From Ornithinimicrobium avium (GTDB lineage: Bacteria; Actinomycetota; Actinomycetes; Actinomycetales; Dermatophilaceae), in assembly GCF_003351765.1 (NCBI RefSeq), contig NZ_CP031229.1, forward strand, positions 3,038,001 to 3,102,000: DNA of 64,000 nucleotides, read 5' to 3'. A program made the translations under genes and the position numbers. Positions 63,432 to 64,000 of this stretch are shown piece after piece; position 1 is the stretch's first letter; each line of letters starts with the position of its first letter. The notes below the pieces were generated by a model. The model made no database searches. It was not told the DNA's origin and saw only the letters and a program-made list of their open reading frames with translations.

Positions 63432-64000
63432 TCAGGACTCCTGGGCGGTGGAGGAGGTGGTGCCGGACGGGTCGAACGCGCGCCCGGTGAGCGTCTCGTA
63501 GGCCTCGACGTAGCGGTCCCGGGTCAGTGCGACGACGTCGTCCGGCAGGGGTGGCGGCGGGGCGTCGGAGGCGCGGTCCCACCCGCTCGCCGGGGAGGTG
63601 AGCCAGTCGCGCAGGACCTGCTTGTCGTACGAGGTCTGCGTGCGCCCGGGTGCCCACTCGTCCGCGCGCCAGAAGCGCGAGGAGTCGGGCGTGAGCACCT
63701 CGTCGGCCAGCACGACCGCGACGACGTCGGGGTCCACCCCCGCCCAGTCGACCTCGCCCTCGGTGGCCTGCTCGAGGGGGATGCCCAGGGCGTCGGCCAG
63801 CTGCTGCGGGTCCACCCCGAACTCCACCTTCGTGTCGGCGATGAGGATGCCGCGGCCGGCGGCGATCTCGTTGCCGCGCACGAGGATCGCGACGGTGAGG
63901 TCGCGCAGGCGGGCAGCCAGGCGGGGCCCGACGAGCGCCTCGACGTCCGTGAAGGAGATCGGCTGGTCGTGCTCGCCGACGGGTGCCTTGGTGCTGGGCG
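63432..64000 (-). CDS. purC: SAICAR synthase, C-terminal part
   Basis: Adds aspartate to CAIR in purine synthesis. The gene runs off the end of the window; its frame is open to base 64000 and begins there with STKAPVGEHDQPISF. The signature ILIADTKVEFG is present, and the C terminus FDPSGTTSSTAQES is complete. It is followed by purL after 3 bp, so purC-purL are one transcript. Confidence 0.93.
   Translation of the reverse strand, partial: PSTKAPVGEHDQPISFTDVEALVGPRLAARLRDLTVAILVRGNEIAAGRGILIADTKVEFGVDPQQLADALGIPLEQATEGEVDWAGVDPDVVAVVLADEVLTPDSSRFWRADEWAPGRTQTSYDKQVLRDWLTSPASGWDRASDAPPPPLPDDVVALTRDRYVEAYETLTGRAFDPSGTTSSTAQES

Overview
The window is high-GC chromosome of an actinobacterium, probably in Micrococcales (an Intrasporangiaceae/Ornithinimicrobium/Serinicoccus-like lineage). 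The lineage is inferred from the HspR/HAIR heat-shock circuit, the LprG-P55 type operon, DUF3151, a sunset-domain protein, frequent GTG/TTG starts and 4-nt ATGA/GTGA overlaps. It is not proven by a marker gene; no rRNA, tRNA or CRISPR was seen.

Layout. (1) 1-6103 is ordinary chromosome: the end of a pyruvate dehydrogenase (quinone), a CDF metal transporter, a BetT-type BCCT transporter and a type II NADH dehydrogenase. (2) About 6176-25613 is an accessory island made of a pile-up of Tn7-like elements. Each starts with a conserved left end of about 100 bp (TGTAGGTTCTCG...) and finishes in ...CCTACA, with spaced TGTC/GACA repeats just inside the tnsA-side end. I number them E1 (7082-20509), E2 (20525-23402), E3 (23408-24234) and E4 (24246-25613), plus a degraded fifth left end, E0 (about 6176-6290), next to vapBC. 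E1 is bounded by a perfect 5-bp duplication (AGAAA at 7077-7081 and 20510-20514), the hallmark of Tn7-type insertion. E1 carries tniQ, tnsC, tnsB and tnsA on the minus strand, but tnsB has lost its 5' part, tnsA its 3' part and tniQ its frame. E2 and E4 keep only 5' portions of their own tnsA genes. E3 is an 0.8-kb element that carries only a RelE/RHH toxin-antitoxin pair. Cargo includes a glyoxalase-fold gene with an HxlR regulator, secreted proteins, a lipoprotein and MacB-like ABC transporters. IS elements (an rve-type IS, a complete IS3-family element, IS3 and IS21 fragments) have broken up the transposition genes. (3) 25614-30377 is the heat-shock operon dnaK-grpE-dnaJ-hspR, whose HAIR operator lies only about 55 bp from the outer edge of the island, followed by a small membrane protein.

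(4) 30392-48537 is core chromosome: HAD phosphatase, sirtuin (frameshifted), Pcm-like methyltransferase, threonine dehydratase, MFS pumps, RraB-like, CYTH-CHAD, macro domain, ZIP transporter, clpB (with a second HAIR nearly identical to that of dnaK), LprG-like lipoprotein with a P55-like MFS pump, HhH-GPD glycosylase, exonuclease III, SDR and pyrE. (5) 48538-64000 holds a P60 cell-wall hydrolase, a repeat-containing sunset-domain membrane protein, DedA, a TrmH-type methyltransferase, class II fructose-bisphosphate aldolase, purA, two decayed genes (PPOX-like and AbiEi-like), a large single-chain purL and the 3' end of purC.

How it fits together: HspR, encoded last in the dnaK operon, should repress both its own operon and clpB through the two HAIR sites. 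The purine genes purA, purL and purC lie close together. The island appears to be a repeatedly used landing site immediately upstream of the dnaK promoter. Most of its transposition machinery is now dead; only tnsC looks complete.
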